Positions 1-13,069 are shown, counted from the first letter of the stretch. The stretch: 64,000 nucleotides of DNA from Rhodoferax ferrireducens T118 (GCF_000013605.1 NC_007908.1:3100001-3164000), one strand, 5' to 3'. Notes: generated by a model not told the origin, from the sequence alone. Numbers and translations are program-made.

Positions 1-1195
<1,195 letters not shown>

Positions 1196-1257
1196 GGTTT
1201 TCTCTTTCTTAAGGTGTGATCGTCTCGGTCGATGTCTACTACTATTTTTATAGCTAA

Positions 1258-2316
1258 CTACGCCCTATTTATCTGGGCAGATAGCAAATTTCGTGCTGCA
1301 GTGGAGGCCGCCATGCGGCCCTCCAGCACCGCCTGGGTCAGCTGGGGCAGCAGCGCCTGCACTTGCGGGTGCTGGCGAAACGCCTGCTTCAAACCGGCGT
1401 CAATACGCTCCCACATCCAGGCCAGTGATTGCTGCTGGCGGCGTGCAGCGAAGTTGCCACTTTGTGTTTGCAGTGCCTTGAAATGCTGCACCGAAGCCCA
1501 GAAGGTTTCCACGCCCTGCCCTTTCAGAGCACTGATTTGAATCACTTTCGGATGCCAGATTGCTTCATTGTGATGCGCATGTTCCGGGTTGCCATGCAAG
1601 CCCAGCAGGCGCAGTGACGAGGTGATCTGCGCTTGCGCCCGTGTGGCGGCATGGGGGTCAATATCAGCCTTGTTGATCACCACCAGATCGGCCAGTTCCA
1701 TCACGCCTTTTTTGATCGCCTGCAGATCGTCCCCCGCGTTGGGCAGTTGCATCAGCACAAACATGTCGGTCATGTTGGCCACGGCAGTCTCGGACTGCCC
1801 CACGCCCACGGTTTCGACAATCACCACGTCATAACTCGCGGCCTCACACACCAGCATCGCCTCACGCGTTTTTTCGGCCACGCCGCCAAGCGTGCCGCTG
1901 CTGGGGCTGGGGCGGATGTAGGCGTGCTCATGCACCGAGAGCTTTTCCATGCGCGTCTTGTCGCCCAGGATGGAGCCCCCCGAGACGGTGGAAGACGGGT
2001 CAATGGTGAGCACCGCCACGCGGTGGCCCTGACCGATCAGGTACAGGCCCAGCACCTCGATGAAGGTGGATTTGCCAACGCCCGGCACGCCGCTGATGCC
2101 GAGACGGAAGGATTTGCCGGTGTGAGGCAGCAAGGCGGTCAAAAGCTCGTCAGCCTGCACCCGATGGTCGGCGCGGGTCGATTCCAGCAAAGTGATGGAC
2201 TTGGCGATGGCGCGGCGCTGTTGGGCACCCGTGGCCTGAACGACAGCGTCGGCGGAAACCGACGTCAGTGCCCAGTTTCGTTGCGGTTGATGTGTCTGCA
2301 TTGGCATCGTTGTCAT
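1258..2316 (-). CDS. meaB: Methylmalonyl-CoA mutase-associated G-protein chaperone MeaB (ArgK family)
   Basis: GTPase of the SIMIBI class that protects and reloads the B12 cofactor of methylmalonyl-CoA mutase. Visible motifs are the P-loop GVPGVGKST (residues 76-84), the ETVGVGQSE switch segment (168-176) and NKAD base recognition (215-218). The length of 352 aa is slightly above the usual ~330 because of an N-terminal extension. The gene starts 24 bp after the mutase stop, so the two are almost certainly cotranscribed. The last codons and the TAG stop lie beside, and perhaps inside, a partial copy of the dispersed TATAGCT repeat (about 1236-1290), so the C-terminal tail may have been shaped by that element. 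Confidence 0.93.
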   Translation of the reverse strand: MTTMPMQTHQPQRNWALTSVSADAVVQATGAQQRRAIAKSITLLESTRADHRVQADELLTALLPHTGKSFRLGISGVPGVGKSTFIEVLGLYLIGQGHRVAVLTIDPSSTVSGGSILGDKTRMEKLSVHEHAYIRPSPSSGTLGGVAEKTREAMLVCEAASYDVVIVETVGVGQSETAVANMTDMFVLMQLPNAGDDLQAIKKGVMELADLVVINKADIDPHAATRAQAQITSSLRLLGLHGNPEHAHHNEAIWHPKVIQISALKGQGVETFWASVQHFKALQTQSGNFAARRQQQSLAWMWERIDAGLKQAFRQHPQVQALLPQLTQAVLEGRMAASTAARNLLSAQINRA

Positions 2317-2340
2317 GAACTGCGATCCGGCCCAGCATTC

Positions 2341-4500
<2,160 letters not shown>

Positions 4501-4654
4501 GGCAGAGGCCGTTCGCAATGGGTTGATCAAAATCAATCGGGTACCGGATGATCACGGACCGCTTCGGCCCGTGCTTGTCTCGATACGGAGATGAGAGTTT
4601 ACGTTATTTATAATTATTGATTCAAAAAATTATTTCAAGCTTACAATTCGCCCC
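4501..4654. promoter_or_regulatory. Divergent promoter region, mutase operon / GntR regulator
   Basis: The 154 bp between the mutase and the regulator contain a strongly AT-rich block (about 4597-4647) in an otherwise GC-rich window, as expected for face-to-face promoters. The usual arrangement is that the GntR protein controls both genes from here. I could not single out a clean operator palindrome. Confidence 0.4.
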
Positions 4655-5302
4655 ATGTCAGCACTTTCGCTTTCTCCCCGCGCACTCTATGAAGAGGTGG
4701 CTGAGCTCCTGCGTCAGCGCATTTTCGCGCGTGAACTGGCGCCCGGGAGCTGGATTGACGAGCTGAAGATTGCCGAAGCCTATGGCATCAGCCGCACGCC
4801 GCTGCGTGAAGCGCTCAAAGTGCTGGCGGCCGAAGGCCTGGTCACCATGAAAGTGCGCCGTGGTGCTTATGTGACCGAGGTGTCCGAGCGCGACTTGTCA
4901 GATGTGTACCACCTGCTCAGCCTGCTGGAGTCTGATGGTGCTGGCGTGGTGGCAGCAACGGCCACGGCACCCCAGATCGAAGAGCTGCAGGCGCTGCACC
5001 TTGAACTGGAAGCAGCTGCCGCCCCGGACCGGCAAGACCGGGAACTCTTTTTTGAGATCAACGAACGCTTTCACATGCGCTTGCTGGAGATTGCCAACAA
5101 CCGCTGGCGCGACCAGATGGTGGCCGATCTGCGCAAGGTGATGAAGCTCAACCGCCACAACTCGCTGCTGAAATCAGGGCGCATCGAGGAATCATTGAAT
5201 GAACACCGCGCCCTGATGGCGGCCATTGCGGCCCGGGACGCGGCACTGTCCGTGCGGCGGATGCAGGAACACTTCAAGAACGGGCTGGAAGCCGCCAACT
5301 GA
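4655..5302 (+). CDS. GntR-family transcriptional regulator, FCD (FadR-type) domain
   Basis: DNA-binding repressor or activator of 215 aa. The N-terminal winged helix-turn-helix contains ISRTPLREALKVLAAEGLV (about residues 45-63), which is the GntR recognition region. The C-terminal part is helical with the His/Asp/Glu pattern of FCD ligand domains (FFEINERFHMRLLEIANN). Divergent from the mutase operon, so it probably senses an acyl-CoA or organic acid of the propionate route and controls it; that target is inference. It ends 8 bp from the converging DUF3443 gene. Confidence 0.85.
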   Translation: MSALSLSPRALYEEVAELLRQRIFARELAPGSWIDELKIAEAYGISRTPLREALKVLAAEGLVTMKVRRGAYVTEVSERDLSDVYHLLSLLESDGAGVVAATATAPQIEELQALHLELEAAAAPDRQDRELFFEINERFHMRLLEIANNRWRDQMVADLRKVMKLNRHNSLLKSGRIEESLNEHRALMAAIAARDAALSVRRMQEHFKNGLEAAN

Positions 5303-5310
5303 ACCGTGGT

Positions 5311-6609
5311 TCAGAAGGCGTAGAACGGGCCGGTTCCCAGCGTTGATGCCTGCCCCTCGATGCCAAAAAACACCCGTCGACCGTAAAAGAAGGGCAAACC
5401 CCAGTCAAAGGTGGACGGATGGCCAGGTATGTCACCAATGTCGCCCGCCAAGGTCGGAAGCACGTGATTGACTCCACCGGTAAACAAGTCGGTCGCTTTG
5501 TCAATGGAAAACAAAATCTCGGGAGTGATTACCCCATTGGCCCCCAGCAGCGTGGCCGACAAATTGACGGGCGGCGTTGGGCAATAAAAACCGGCGCCGC
5601 TGGGCCCACATTTTGTGATCGTGGTGGAATCAAAAAACAAGCCATTGGAGCCCGAGTCGATAAAGCTGTTGGTGAAGTTGTTAGGCAGGTTTTGCCCTGC
5701 CAGCAAGGTGGTGACATAGCCCACAGCATCGGTTGTCAGAACCGCGCCAGAGGTCCATTGGTTATTGGACTGCGTGCCGATGCCGAAAATCAGCGATCCG
5801 CTCAGGTTGGGTGCACCGGCTGAACTTGCGCCTGGCAAGTCGATCAGCACGCCGTTGTTGTCGGATGCAAACAAGGGCACCGGGTTCTTCACCTGTTGGG
5901 CCAGACTTGCCTTCGCACCGGTGCAGCTAGCGGTGGTGCAGGTGTAATAAGAACCGTTGTTGACAATGTTGTTGCAGCGTGCCCCACAGTCTTCCTTGAA
6001 CAGTCCAATCCCAAGGATGCCGTTCGCGCCAAGTATCGTTGCGTTGGTGATCGCCGTGCCGGACGAACACACCGCCGCCAGGCTGTTGAACGACGGGTCG
6101 GCGATGACTTGAATCGGCACACTGGCGGCCGTCTTGCCGCCCAGCACAACATCGGCCTTCACCACCGGGCCCCAGGCAAAGCTGAGGTCAACAAACTGCG
6201 CACAATTGAGCAGAGGCAAACCGCTGGCGCCGGTCGACCGCTTCAGGTTCAAGGTGGTATCCATCGCGCTGGACAACAGCCGCACACCAAAGGAGCCGGT
6301 GTCCACCAACACATGGTCAATGGTCTGGCACTGCGTGGTGCTGCCGGGACTGCAGACCGTGACCGTGGTGTAGAGGCGGTTGACGTTGTAGCCCGTGCCG
6401 GACGGGCCAGCATCCACCGTGACTTTGCTCACGTTGGCCGCCTCGGGCACGGTCGGTACCACAGGTGCACTGGGCACCTCAGGCGCAGTCGGCACCGCAG
6501 GTGCACTCGGCGCGGGTGTTGACCCGCCGCCACCGCCGCCGCAAGCCGTGACGAGCGTCGCAACCAACGCCAACGCGAGGACGCGATTCAAAAATTTATT
6601 GCAGTACAT
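5311..6609 (-). CDS. DUF3443 family secreted lipoprotein
   Basis: Conserved betaproteobacterial protein of unknown function, 432 aa. The N-terminus is a lipoprotein signal peptide: hydrophobic LALALVATLV then TAC with the lipidated Cys at residue 23, followed by a Gly run and a Pro/Ala/Val spacer of imperfect APxVPTAPEVP repeats. The body has the DUF3443 features DTGSFGVRLL and paired cysteines (LNCAQF, EDCGARC, CTTASCTG). The DTGS/DSGSNG segments recall pepsin-like aspartic protease active sites, but enzymatic activity is unproven. Its ATG overlaps the end of the DUF2844 gene by 14 nt, so translation is probably coupled. Confidence 0.85.
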   Translation of the reverse strand: MYCNKFLNRVLALALVATLVTACGGGGGGSTPAPSAPAVPTAPEVPSAPVVPTVPEAANVSKVTVDAGPSGTGYNVNRLYTTVTVCSPGSTTQCQTIDHVLVDTGSFGVRLLSSAMDTTLNLKRSTGASGLPLLNCAQFVDLSFAWGPVVKADVVLGGKTAASVPIQVIADPSFNSLAAVCSSGTAITNATILGANGILGIGLFKEDCGARCNNIVNNGSYYTCTTASCTGAKASLAQQVKNPVPLFASDNNGVLIDLPGASSAGAPNLSGSLIFGIGTQSNNQWTSGAVLTTDAVGYVTTLLAGQNLPNNFTNSFIDSGSNGLFFDSTTITKCGPSGAGFYCPTPPVNLSATLLGANGVITPEILFSIDKATDLFTGGVNHVLPTLAGDIGDIPGHPSTFDWGLPFFYGRRVFFGIEGQASTLGTGPFYAF

Positions 6610-7096
6610 CTTTGATATTCAGACCGGCCGGGATCAGGGCCGGCGCATAGGCATGTCCATAAAAATTTCGCATCCGCCCGCCCGATTGAATGACGAGGTC
6701 GGGATGCTCAATGCTCACCGGTCCACCGCGTCGTCCCGCAGCGCGAGCCCGTTCAGTTTCCAGCTTGAAGGTCTTGAAATAAGTGCCCAGCAGGGCACTC
6801 AAGTCCGGCAACACCGGACCCTGCCACGACACCGCAAAAACAATTCCGGCAGGCGTCGCATATTCGCGAACGCTGGTTCCATTTTCAAGCTGAACCTCGT
6901 GAAGCGTGTAGAGACTGCTTGGGGCCACGGGTGTAGTAGCCTGCATTTTTGCGGCTGGCACCGCAGACGACGCTGCAGCAGCCCCGGCTACCGAGGGTGA
7001 CTGCCCCAAAGTGGCGGTCGCCGCACCCGCGCTGATTGCCAGCAACAAACCGAGCAACAGCCGAAGCTGATTGAGCAAGTGGTTCATGTTCATCAT
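6596..7096 (-). CDS. DUF2844 family exported protein
   Basis: Protein of 166 aa with an N-terminal signal peptide (leucine-rich segment then ISAGAATATLG). The body matches the DUF2844 pattern: YTLHEVQLENGTSVREYATPAG, then FAVSWQGPVLPDL and GGRMRNFYGHAYAPALIP near the end. DUF2844 and DUF3443 genes are commonly paired in Burkholderiales; function unknown. It overlaps the upstream small gene by 4 nt (ATGA) and the downstream DUF3443 gene by 14 nt, making a tight three-gene unit. Confidence 0.8.
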   Translation of the reverse strand: MMNMNHLLNQLRLLLGLLLAISAGAATATLGQSPSVAGAAAASSAVPAAKMQATTPVAPSSLYTLHEVQLENGTSVREYATPAGIVFAVSWQGPVLPDLSALLGTYFKTFKLETERARAAGRRGGPVSIEHPDLVIQSGGRMRNFYGHAYAPALIPAGLNIKDVLQ

Positions 7097-7320
7097 TGAT
7101 CCGGCGACTCGGGCCGCTTCTGTTGCATCGCCTCTTCAACCGAGCGCTTGACCTGGTTCTGCAACTGCTGGCTTTGTTGCCGCGGCATACCCACGGGCGC
7201 AGAAACGCCGGCCTGGGTTGCGGGTGCTGTGCCCGACACCACGCCCAACTGTTTTTTGGCCAGCAGCCCAACAACGACAAGCGCCAACAACAGACCCAAA
7301 ATACCCATACCTGCTCTCAT
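7093..7320 (-). CDS. Small single-pass membrane protein, first gene of DUF2844/DUF3443 operon
   Basis: A 75-aa protein with one transmembrane helix (MGILGLLLALVVVGLLA, residues 5-21) then a basic, Gln/Ala-rich segment with probable coiled coil (QQSQQLQNQVKRSVEEAMQQ). It overlaps the DUF2844 start by ATGA. I do not recognise a named family. Membrane anchoring and translational coupling suggest it works with the two exported proteins. Confidence 0.7.
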   Translation of the reverse strand: MRAGMGILGLLLALVVVGLLAKKQLGVVSGTAPATQAGVSAPVGMPRQQSQQLQNQVKRSVEEAMQQKRPESPDQ

Positions 7321-7635
7321 ATTTCACACCTCTTTCTGGCCCTGCGCTGAACAGGTCTTGCTCTTGTCACCCTGCGGCGGCGACGCCATTGGGCGACCCA
7401 ATGAGCTTCGATTATTACCAAGGTCGAACATCCATCACGCGAGTCAACCAGACATTTATATGTTTGAGGGCTCTATCCCCCGTGGATACTTGATAAATTG
7501 CTATTAATACAGAAGCAAACAAGCCCTGTCATTGCAAGGGCTTTGGGCATTGTCGGGGCAGGCGGGGCAACGTCCGCACTGGCGTTGCCATTTGAAATAA
7601 TCGTTTACAACTTTTTCCGCCGCCCGCCTTGCACT
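7321..7635. other. Intergenic region with one hairpin
   Basis: 315 bp without a supported gene. It contains an inverted repeat (arms 7521-7527 and 7537-7543, AAGCCCT/AGGGCTT) that could terminate transcription coming from the binding-protein gene at 7636, although the T-tract on that side is weak. A short TGCTATTAATA piece at about 7499 resembles the start of the dispersed TATAGCT repeat. The upstream part should hold the promoter of the small-protein operon; no clear boxes seen. Confidence 0.4.
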
Positions 7636-8769
7636 TCAATAACTCGCCAAGGGAACCGGCAAGGCATTCTTGAAGGTGTAGACCGTGATCGGCGCCTGCT
7701 TCATATTGCCTTTGTCGTCATAAGCATAGTTGCCGGCAATTCCCTTGTAAGTCGACTTGTAGATTTCTGCGCCGACTTTGTTCGGGTCGATGGAGTTGGC
7801 CTTCTGCATGGACTCGCCAATGAACATGGTCTGGTCATAAAAAGGCGCTGCATAGACATCGGGGTCCAGGCCAAAGCGCTTCTTGAATTTCGCCTTGAAG
7901 GTAGGACCATTGGCGGCCTTGTCCAGAATCGAACCCCCTTGGGCACAAAACACGACATCGTTGACCGCTTCACCACCCAGTTTTCCCATTTCGGGGCTGC
8001 ACAGCGTGTCGCCGCCCAACAACTTGGTCTTGATCGCCAGTTGCTGCAATTGACGCGCCAGCGGCCCGGCCTGCGGTGCATAGCCGCCGAAGAAAATGGC
8101 TTCCGGCTTCTTGGCCTTCAAGGTGGTCAAGATGGCGGTGAAGTCGGTCGCTTTATCGGTCGTGAATTCCTGGCCCACCACACTGAGCCCCAGATTCTTG
8201 GCTTCTTTGGTGAATTCTTCGGCCACGCCCTGGCCAAAGGCGGTGCGATCGTCGATCACGGCAACCGATTTAACCTTCAACACCTTGGCCGCATAAGCCG
8301 CCATGCTGGCGCCAATCTGGTTGTCGCTGGCAATGATGCGAAACAGGTTCTTGTAGCCGCCTTGGGTGACTTTGGGGTTGGTGCCCACGGTTGACAGCAT
8401 GGCGCCGCCCTGGCTGTAGAGGCGCGACGCCGGAACCGCAACGCCGGAGCAATACGGGCCCATGACAAATTTGACACCGCTGTCGACCAGCTTTTGCGCC
8501 ACCATGACGCCGGCTCTGGGGTCGCATTGGTCGTCTTCGGATTGCAGTTCAAATTTCAGCATCTTGCCGCCGACTGTGATTTTCTTGCTGTTGAGGTCCT
8601 CAATGGCCAGGCGCACGCCGTTTTCATTGTCTTTGCCGGCAAAGGCGTTGGCGCCAGACAAGGGGCCGGTAAGGCCAATGACGACTTTTTGTTCCTGCGC
8701 ATAAGCGTGGCTTGCAAAGGCAACGGCCAGAGCGCCAAAAAGGGGAAGGAATGTGGTTTTGAGTTTCAT
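7636..8769 (-). CDS. Branched-chain amino acid type ABC transporter, periplasmic binding protein
   Basis: Type I periplasmic binding protein (LivJ/LivK family), 377 aa. Signal peptide MKLKTTFLPLFGALAVAFASHAYA with cleavage before QEQKV. Family features are GLTGPLSGANAFAGKDNENG, GPYCSGVAVPASRLY and LFRIIASDNQIG. It captures an amino acid or related carboxylate for an ABC importer, but no permease or ATPase gene is adjacent, so it is an orphan component here and its ligand cannot be assigned. It precedes putA in coordinates but is transcribed in the same direction downstream of it; a proline or amino-acid ligand would fit but is not shown. Confidence 0.88.
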   Translation of the reverse strand: MKLKTTFLPLFGALAVAFASHAYAQEQKVVIGLTGPLSGANAFAGKDNENGVRLAIEDLNSKKITVGGKMLKFELQSEDDQCDPRAGVMVAQKLVDSGVKFVMGPYCSGVAVPASRLYSQGGAMLSTVGTNPKVTQGGYKNLFRIIASDNQIGASMAAYAAKVLKVKSVAVIDDRTAFGQGVAEEFTKEAKNLGLSVVGQEFTTDKATDFTAILTTLKAKKPEAIFFGGYAPQAGPLARQLQQLAIKTKLLGGDTLCSPEMGKLGGEAVNDVVFCAQGGSILDKAANGPTFKAKFKKRFGLDPDVYAAPFYDQTMFIGESMQKANSIDPNKVGAEIYKSTYKGIAGNYAYDDKGNMKQAPITVYTFKNALPVPLASY

Positions 8770-8931
8770 GTTTGTTTCCTGAAAGTGAAGGGTTTAGTGT
8801 TGGGTTTTGATCCGCGCTGCGCTCAATCCCCACCTCATGGCGGCGTCTTGAATTTCATCGATCTCTCCTCGTTATGGGTTGTTGTGAATCAAGAAACGGC
8901 GCCTGTCCGGCACCTGAGAATGCTGTTGGGG

Positions 8932-11900
8932 TCAGTCCATCGTCATGAGCTGCGCGTTGCCGCCTGCGGCTGCGGTGTTGGTGCTGATGCTTTGCTCATG
9001 CATCAGTGCACTCAGGTCGTAGCACGCACCGGCTGCCAACTGCGCCGGTGACAAGCTTTCAATACGCACGATGGCGCCGGGCTGCTGCGCCACGCGGGGC
9101 GACAAGGCCTGCAGGGCATCACCATCGCCCTCAAACAACATGGCGCTCAAATGCGGCTCGCCGCGCAATTGATCAAAGCTGCGCTGCTGCACAAAGCGCA
9201 GCACCTCGGGGGGCAGCGTGTTGAGCATGCGCGCCACAACACTGTCGCTGGCAGGTGTTTCGATCCAGCACGCGTTGCCGCTGGCCAGGGCCGCTGCCAG
9301 CTGGTGTAAAAGCCCAAGCGCCGTTTGCGGCACGGCCCAGACCGCGCCACGCGGCAGCAGTTGGTAACGGTTCGACTCCCCCGTGGGTCCCGGCAGCATG
9401 AAGGCCTGGCCGAGCACACTGCAGGCCCGGTAGGCTTCGCACGCGGCTGCGCCTTGAGCGGCGTCAAAGCTGCCCAATGCACCTTGCGCTGCCGCCAGCG
9501 TTGGCCCTTGCAAGCTCGCCATCAGACGCTGCAAGGCCTGCAGCGCGGGATGCGCGGCCAGCTGACGATCAAAGCTGCCAGGCACAAGCACGCGACTGGC
9601 GGGCGAGGCCGCCAGCGCGGCCAACCCCGGGTTGCTCTGCGCATCGTCCTCCTGCAGCAATCGGTACACATAGAGCGGTCCACCGGCTTTGGGCCCCGTG
9701 CCTGACAAGCCCATGCCGCCAAAAGGCTGCACACCGACCACGGCCCCGATCACATTGCGGTTGACATAAATATTGCCAGCCTGCACCTTCTGGGTGACCT
9801 GGGCAATGGTTTCATCGATGCGGCTGTGCACACCGAAGGTCAGGCCGTAACCGGTGGCATTGATGGCGTCCAGCACGGCGTCGAGGTCGTCACGTCGGTA
9901 GCGCAGCACATGCAGCACCGGGCCGAACACTTCGCGCTGCAAGCGCTCAATGCGGTCGATTTCAATCAGGGTGGGCATCACAAAATGACCTTGGGCCCCG
10001 CTCTCATCGCGTGCCATGCGTGTGACCGGCTGACCGTCTGAGCGCATACGCTCAATATGCTGCTCAATCTGCGCGCGCGCATCCTCGTCGATCACCGGAC
10101 CCACGTCGGTGTGCATGCGGTCTGGATTGCCCATGACCCACTCGCGCATGGCGTCCTTGATCATGCCGATCACGCGCTCGGCCACATCTTCCTGAATGCA
10201 CAACAGACGCAAGGCCGAGCAGCGCTGGCCCGCCGAGTCGAAGGCCGACGACAGCACGTCGCCCACCACCTGCTCGGCCAGTGCCGACGAATCGACCACC
10301 ATGGCATTCTGGCCGCCGGTCTCGGCAATCAGCGGGATGCAGCGGCCCTGCCGGCTCAGGCGCTGTGACAAGGTCTGCGCGATCAGGCGCGCCACCTCGG
10401 TGGAGCCGGTAAACATGACACCCGCCACCTGGCGGTTTGCCACCAGCGCGGCGCCCACGACTTCACCGGTGCCGGGAACCAGTTGCACGGCATCCATGGG
10501 CACACCGGCTTCGTGCAGAATTTTCACCATCAGGTCGGCCACCAGCGGCGTTTGTTCCGCCGGTTTGGCCAGCACACAGTTGCCGCTGGCCAGCGCCGCA
10601 GCAACTTGACCGGCGAAAATCGCCAACGGGAAATTCCACGGGCTGATGCACAGCACCACGCCCAAGGGCCGCTGCGTCTGGTTGTCAAAGGTGGCTTCCA
10701 CCTGCGCCGCGTAATAGCGCAGAAAATCCACCGCCTCGCGGATTTCTGAAATGGCGTTGGGCAGCGACTTGCCCGCCTCGCGCACGATCAAGCCCAGGAT
10801 GCTTTGCGTGCGCTGCTCCAGCAGGTCAGCCGCGCGCTTGAGGCAGGCAGCGCGCTCCTGCGGCGGTGTGACCTGCCAGATCTGCGTGGCGCGGGCCGCG
10901 CGGTTGACGGCCAATTCCACCTCTGCCACTGTCGCCGGGCGCACCCAACCGACCTGGTCGCGCGTGTCGGCCGGGTTGCACACCGCTTGCCAGCCATCGG
11001 CGGCTGCCGTTTGCGGGTTGACGTGCGCCATGCCAGCCACCGTTGCAGCGGCCGCGTAGTTGCCTTGTGTGCTGCGCAGCAAACCTGCGGCGAGCGAGGC
11101 CAGCTGTTGTTCGTTGGCCAGGTTCAAGCCCGAGGAGTTCAGGCGCGACTGCGCGCCAAGGGCCGCAAACAGCTGGCGCGGCAGCGCAATCTTCGGGTGC
11201 GGCGCGCCGAGCTGGCCCGCCTCAAGCTCGATCGCCTGCGCCTCCAGCACTGGGTCGGCCACCAGGTCTTCCACGCGCACCTTGGGGTCGCCGATGCGGT
11301 TGACAAACGAGGAGTTGGAACCGTTCTCAAGCAAACGCCGAACCAGGTAGGCCAGCAGCGTCTCGTGCGTGCCGACCGGCGCGTAAATGCGGCACGGGCG
11401 CCCCAGCTTGCCGTCAGCGACTGTGCCGGTCACCTGTTCATAGAGCGGCTCGCCCATGCCGTGCAGGCACTGGAATTCATACTGGCCCGCGTAGTAATTG
11501 TTGCCGGCCATCTGGTAGATCGAAGCCACAGTCTGGGCGTTGTGGGTGGCGAACTGGGGGTAAACCGCATCCGGCGCGGCCAGCAGCTTGCGCGCGCAGG
11601 CCAGGTAAGAAACGTCGGTATGCACCTTGCGCGTATAGACCGGGTAGCCGTCCAGACCATCAAGCTGGGCGCGTTTGATCTCGGCGTCCCAGTAGGCGCC
11701 TTTCACCAGGCGGATCATCAAGCGGCGGCCGCTGCGGCGCGCCAGGTCGATCACATGGTCGATCACATAAGGGCAACGCTTGAGGTAGGCCTGCACCACG
11801 AAGCCGATGCCGTTCCAGCCTTTGAGCCTGGGGTCGAAACACAGGCTTTCCAGCAGGTCCAATGAGAGTTCCAGCCGGTCAGACTCTTCGGCATCAATGT

Positions 11901-13017
11901 TGATGCCAATGTCGTACTGGCGTGCCAGCAAGGCCAGTTTGGTCAGGCGCGGCAGCAGCTCACCCATGACGCGGTCGCGTTGGGCGCGACTGTAGCGCGT
12001 GTGCAGCGCCGACAGCTTGACCGAGATGCCCGGGCCTTCAAAAATGCCGCGGCCGTTCGACGCCATGCCGATGGCCCGGATCGACTGCTCGTAGGAGGCC
12101 ACGTAGCGCTCGGCGTCAAGCTCGGTGGTGGCGGCCTCGCCCAGCATGTCGTAGGAGTAACGAAATCCCTTTTTCTCCAGCGCGCGGCTGTTGGCCAGCG
12201 CCTCGGAGATGGTTTGCCCGGTGACAAACTGCTCGCCCATCAGCTTCATGGCGCGGTGCACGCCCTGGCGAATCAGCGGCTCACCACCCTTGCCGATCAT
12301 CCGCGTCAGCGCGCTCGCCATGCTCTTCTCGCTGGCGGTGGCGGTGAGCTTGCCGGTCAGCATCAGGCCCCAGACGGCGGCGTTGACGAACATCGAGGGC
12401 GAGTTGCCCAGATGCGAATGCCAGTCGCCGTGGCTGATCTTGTCGCGAATCAGCGCGTCGCGGGTGGCGTTGTCGGGGATGCGCAACAGCGCCTCGGCCA
12501 TGCACATCAGCGCCACGCCTTCCTGGCTGGAGAGCGAAAACTCCTGCACCAGCGCTTCCACGCCGCCGCTGTCCTTGTTGCTGCGCAGGCCGTCTACCAG
12601 GCGGGTGCCGACTTCCGCAATGGCCACGCGCTGTACCGGGTCGGTCACATGGGCCAGTTGCACCAGCATCGGCAGGCATTCAGGCTCAGGCCGGTGCCAG
12701 GCGGCCGTGATGGCTGCACGCATCTCGGTCTGTGGCAACACGTTTTGTGCCCAATCAAGGAAGGGCTGTGGCGGAAAGAGTGCGGGACTGGCTGGCAGCG
12801 TCAAGTCGTCAGCGTCGTCAATTTCGACGGCTTCGACCGAGCTGGTTGCACCTGCAGTTGCAACTTGCGGTCGATGGCCGCGCTCGATGCCCTCCACATA
12901 CTGCAAGACCGCCTGTTTGATCAGCCAGTGGGAGGTTCGGCCCTGCAATGTGGCTGCGTCCTTGATGCGTGATCGCAGGGTTTCATCGACCTTGATTCCG
13001 AGCGTGACTGTGGCCAT
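8932..13017 (-). CDS. putA: Trifunctional PutA: proline dehydrogenase, P5C dehydrogenase and transcriptional repressor
   Basis: Oxidises proline to glutamate in two steps on one chain (FAD proline dehydrogenase, then NAD-dependent glutamate-semialdehyde dehydrogenase) and represses its own gene. From the ATG at 13017 it is 1361 aa. Domains: N-terminal ribbon-helix-helix (VTLGIKVDETLRSRIKDAA), proline dehydrogenase barrel (RLMIRLVKGAYWDAEIKRA), aldehyde dehydrogenase (SPWNFPLAIFAGQ; nucleophile in FDSAGQRCSALRLL) and a C-terminal ALDH-like domain of long PutAs. A GTG/TTG start 30 bp upstream is possible, but AAAGGTG sits a normal distance before 13017. RHH-containing PutAs bind GTTGCA sites, which are present just upstream. 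Confidence 0.95.
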   Translation of the reverse strand: MATVTLGIKVDETLRSRIKDAATLQGRTSHWLIKQAVLQYVEGIERGHRPQVATAGATSSVEAVEIDDADDLTLPASPALFPPQPFLDWAQNVLPQTEMRAAITAAWHRPEPECLPMLVQLAHVTDPVQRVAIAEVGTRLVDGLRSNKDSGGVEALVQEFSLSSQEGVALMCMAEALLRIPDNATRDALIRDKISHGDWHSHLGNSPSMFVNAAVWGLMLTGKLTATASEKSMASALTRMIGKGGEPLIRQGVHRAMKLMGEQFVTGQTISEALANSRALEKKGFRYSYDMLGEAATTELDAERYVASYEQSIRAIGMASNGRGIFEGPGISVKLSALHTRYSRAQRDRVMGELLPRLTKLALLARQYDIGINIDAEESDRLELSLDLLESLCFDPRLKGWNGIGFVVQAYLKRCPYVIDHVIDLARRSGRRLMIRLVKGAYWDAEIKRAQLDGLDGYPVYTRKVHTDVSYLACARKLLAAPDAVYPQFATHNAQTVASIYQMAGNNYYAGQYEFQCLHGMGEPLYEQVTGTVADGKLGRPCRIYAPVGTHETLLAYLVRRLLENGSNSSFVNRIGDPKVRVEDLVADPVLEAQAIELEAGQLGAPHPKIALPRQLFAALGAQSRLNSSGLNLANEQQLASLAAGLLRSTQGNYAAAATVAGMAHVNPQTAAADGWQAVCNPADTRDQVGWVRPATVAEVELAVNRAARATQIWQVTPPQERAACLKRAADLLEQRTQSILGLIVREAGKSLPNAISEIREAVDFLRYYAAQVEATFDNQTQRPLGVVLCISPWNFPLAIFAGQVAAALASGNCVLAKPAEQTPLVADLMVKILHEAGVPMDAVQLVPGTGEVVGAALVANRQVAGVMFTGSTEVARLIAQTLSQRLSRQGRCIPLIAETGGQNAMVVDSSALAEQVVGDVLSSAFDSAGQRCSALRLLCIQEDVAERVIGMIKDAMREWVMGNPDRMHTDVGPVIDEDARAQIEQHIERMRSDGQPVTRMARDESGAQGHFVMPTLIEIDRIERLQREVFGPVLHVLRYRRDDLDAVLDAINATGYGLTFGVHSRIDETIAQVTQKVQAGNIYVNRNVIGAVVGVQPFGGMGLSGTGPKAGGPLYVYRLLQEDDAQSNPGLAALAASPASRVLVPGSFDRQLAAHPALQALQRLMASLQGPTLAAAQGALGSFDAAQGAAACEAYRACSVLGQAFMLPGPTGESNRYQLLPRGAVWAVPQTALGLLHQLAAALASGNACWIETPASDSVVARMLNTLPPEVLRFVQQRSFDQLRGEPHLSAMLFEGDGDALQALSPRVAQQPGAIVRIESLSPAQLAAGACYDLSALMHEQSISTNTAAAGGNAQLMTMD

Positions 13018-13069
13018 GGTTGCACCTTTTAATAGAATTGGTTGCACCTATCTTAATTTAGGTGCAACC
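13018..13069. promoter_or_regulatory. PutA autoregulatory operators (three GTTGCACC boxes)
   Basis: GGTTGCACC occurs at 13018-13026 directly before the putA ATG and again at 13040-13048. The second copy belongs to a perfect 11-bp inverted repeat (13040-13050 and 13059-13069, spacer 8 bp). GTTGCA is the published consensus for the ribbon-helix-helix domain of E. coli PutA. The box nearest the start overlaps the ribosome-binding region, so occupancy should block both transcription and initiation. Confidence 0.75.
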
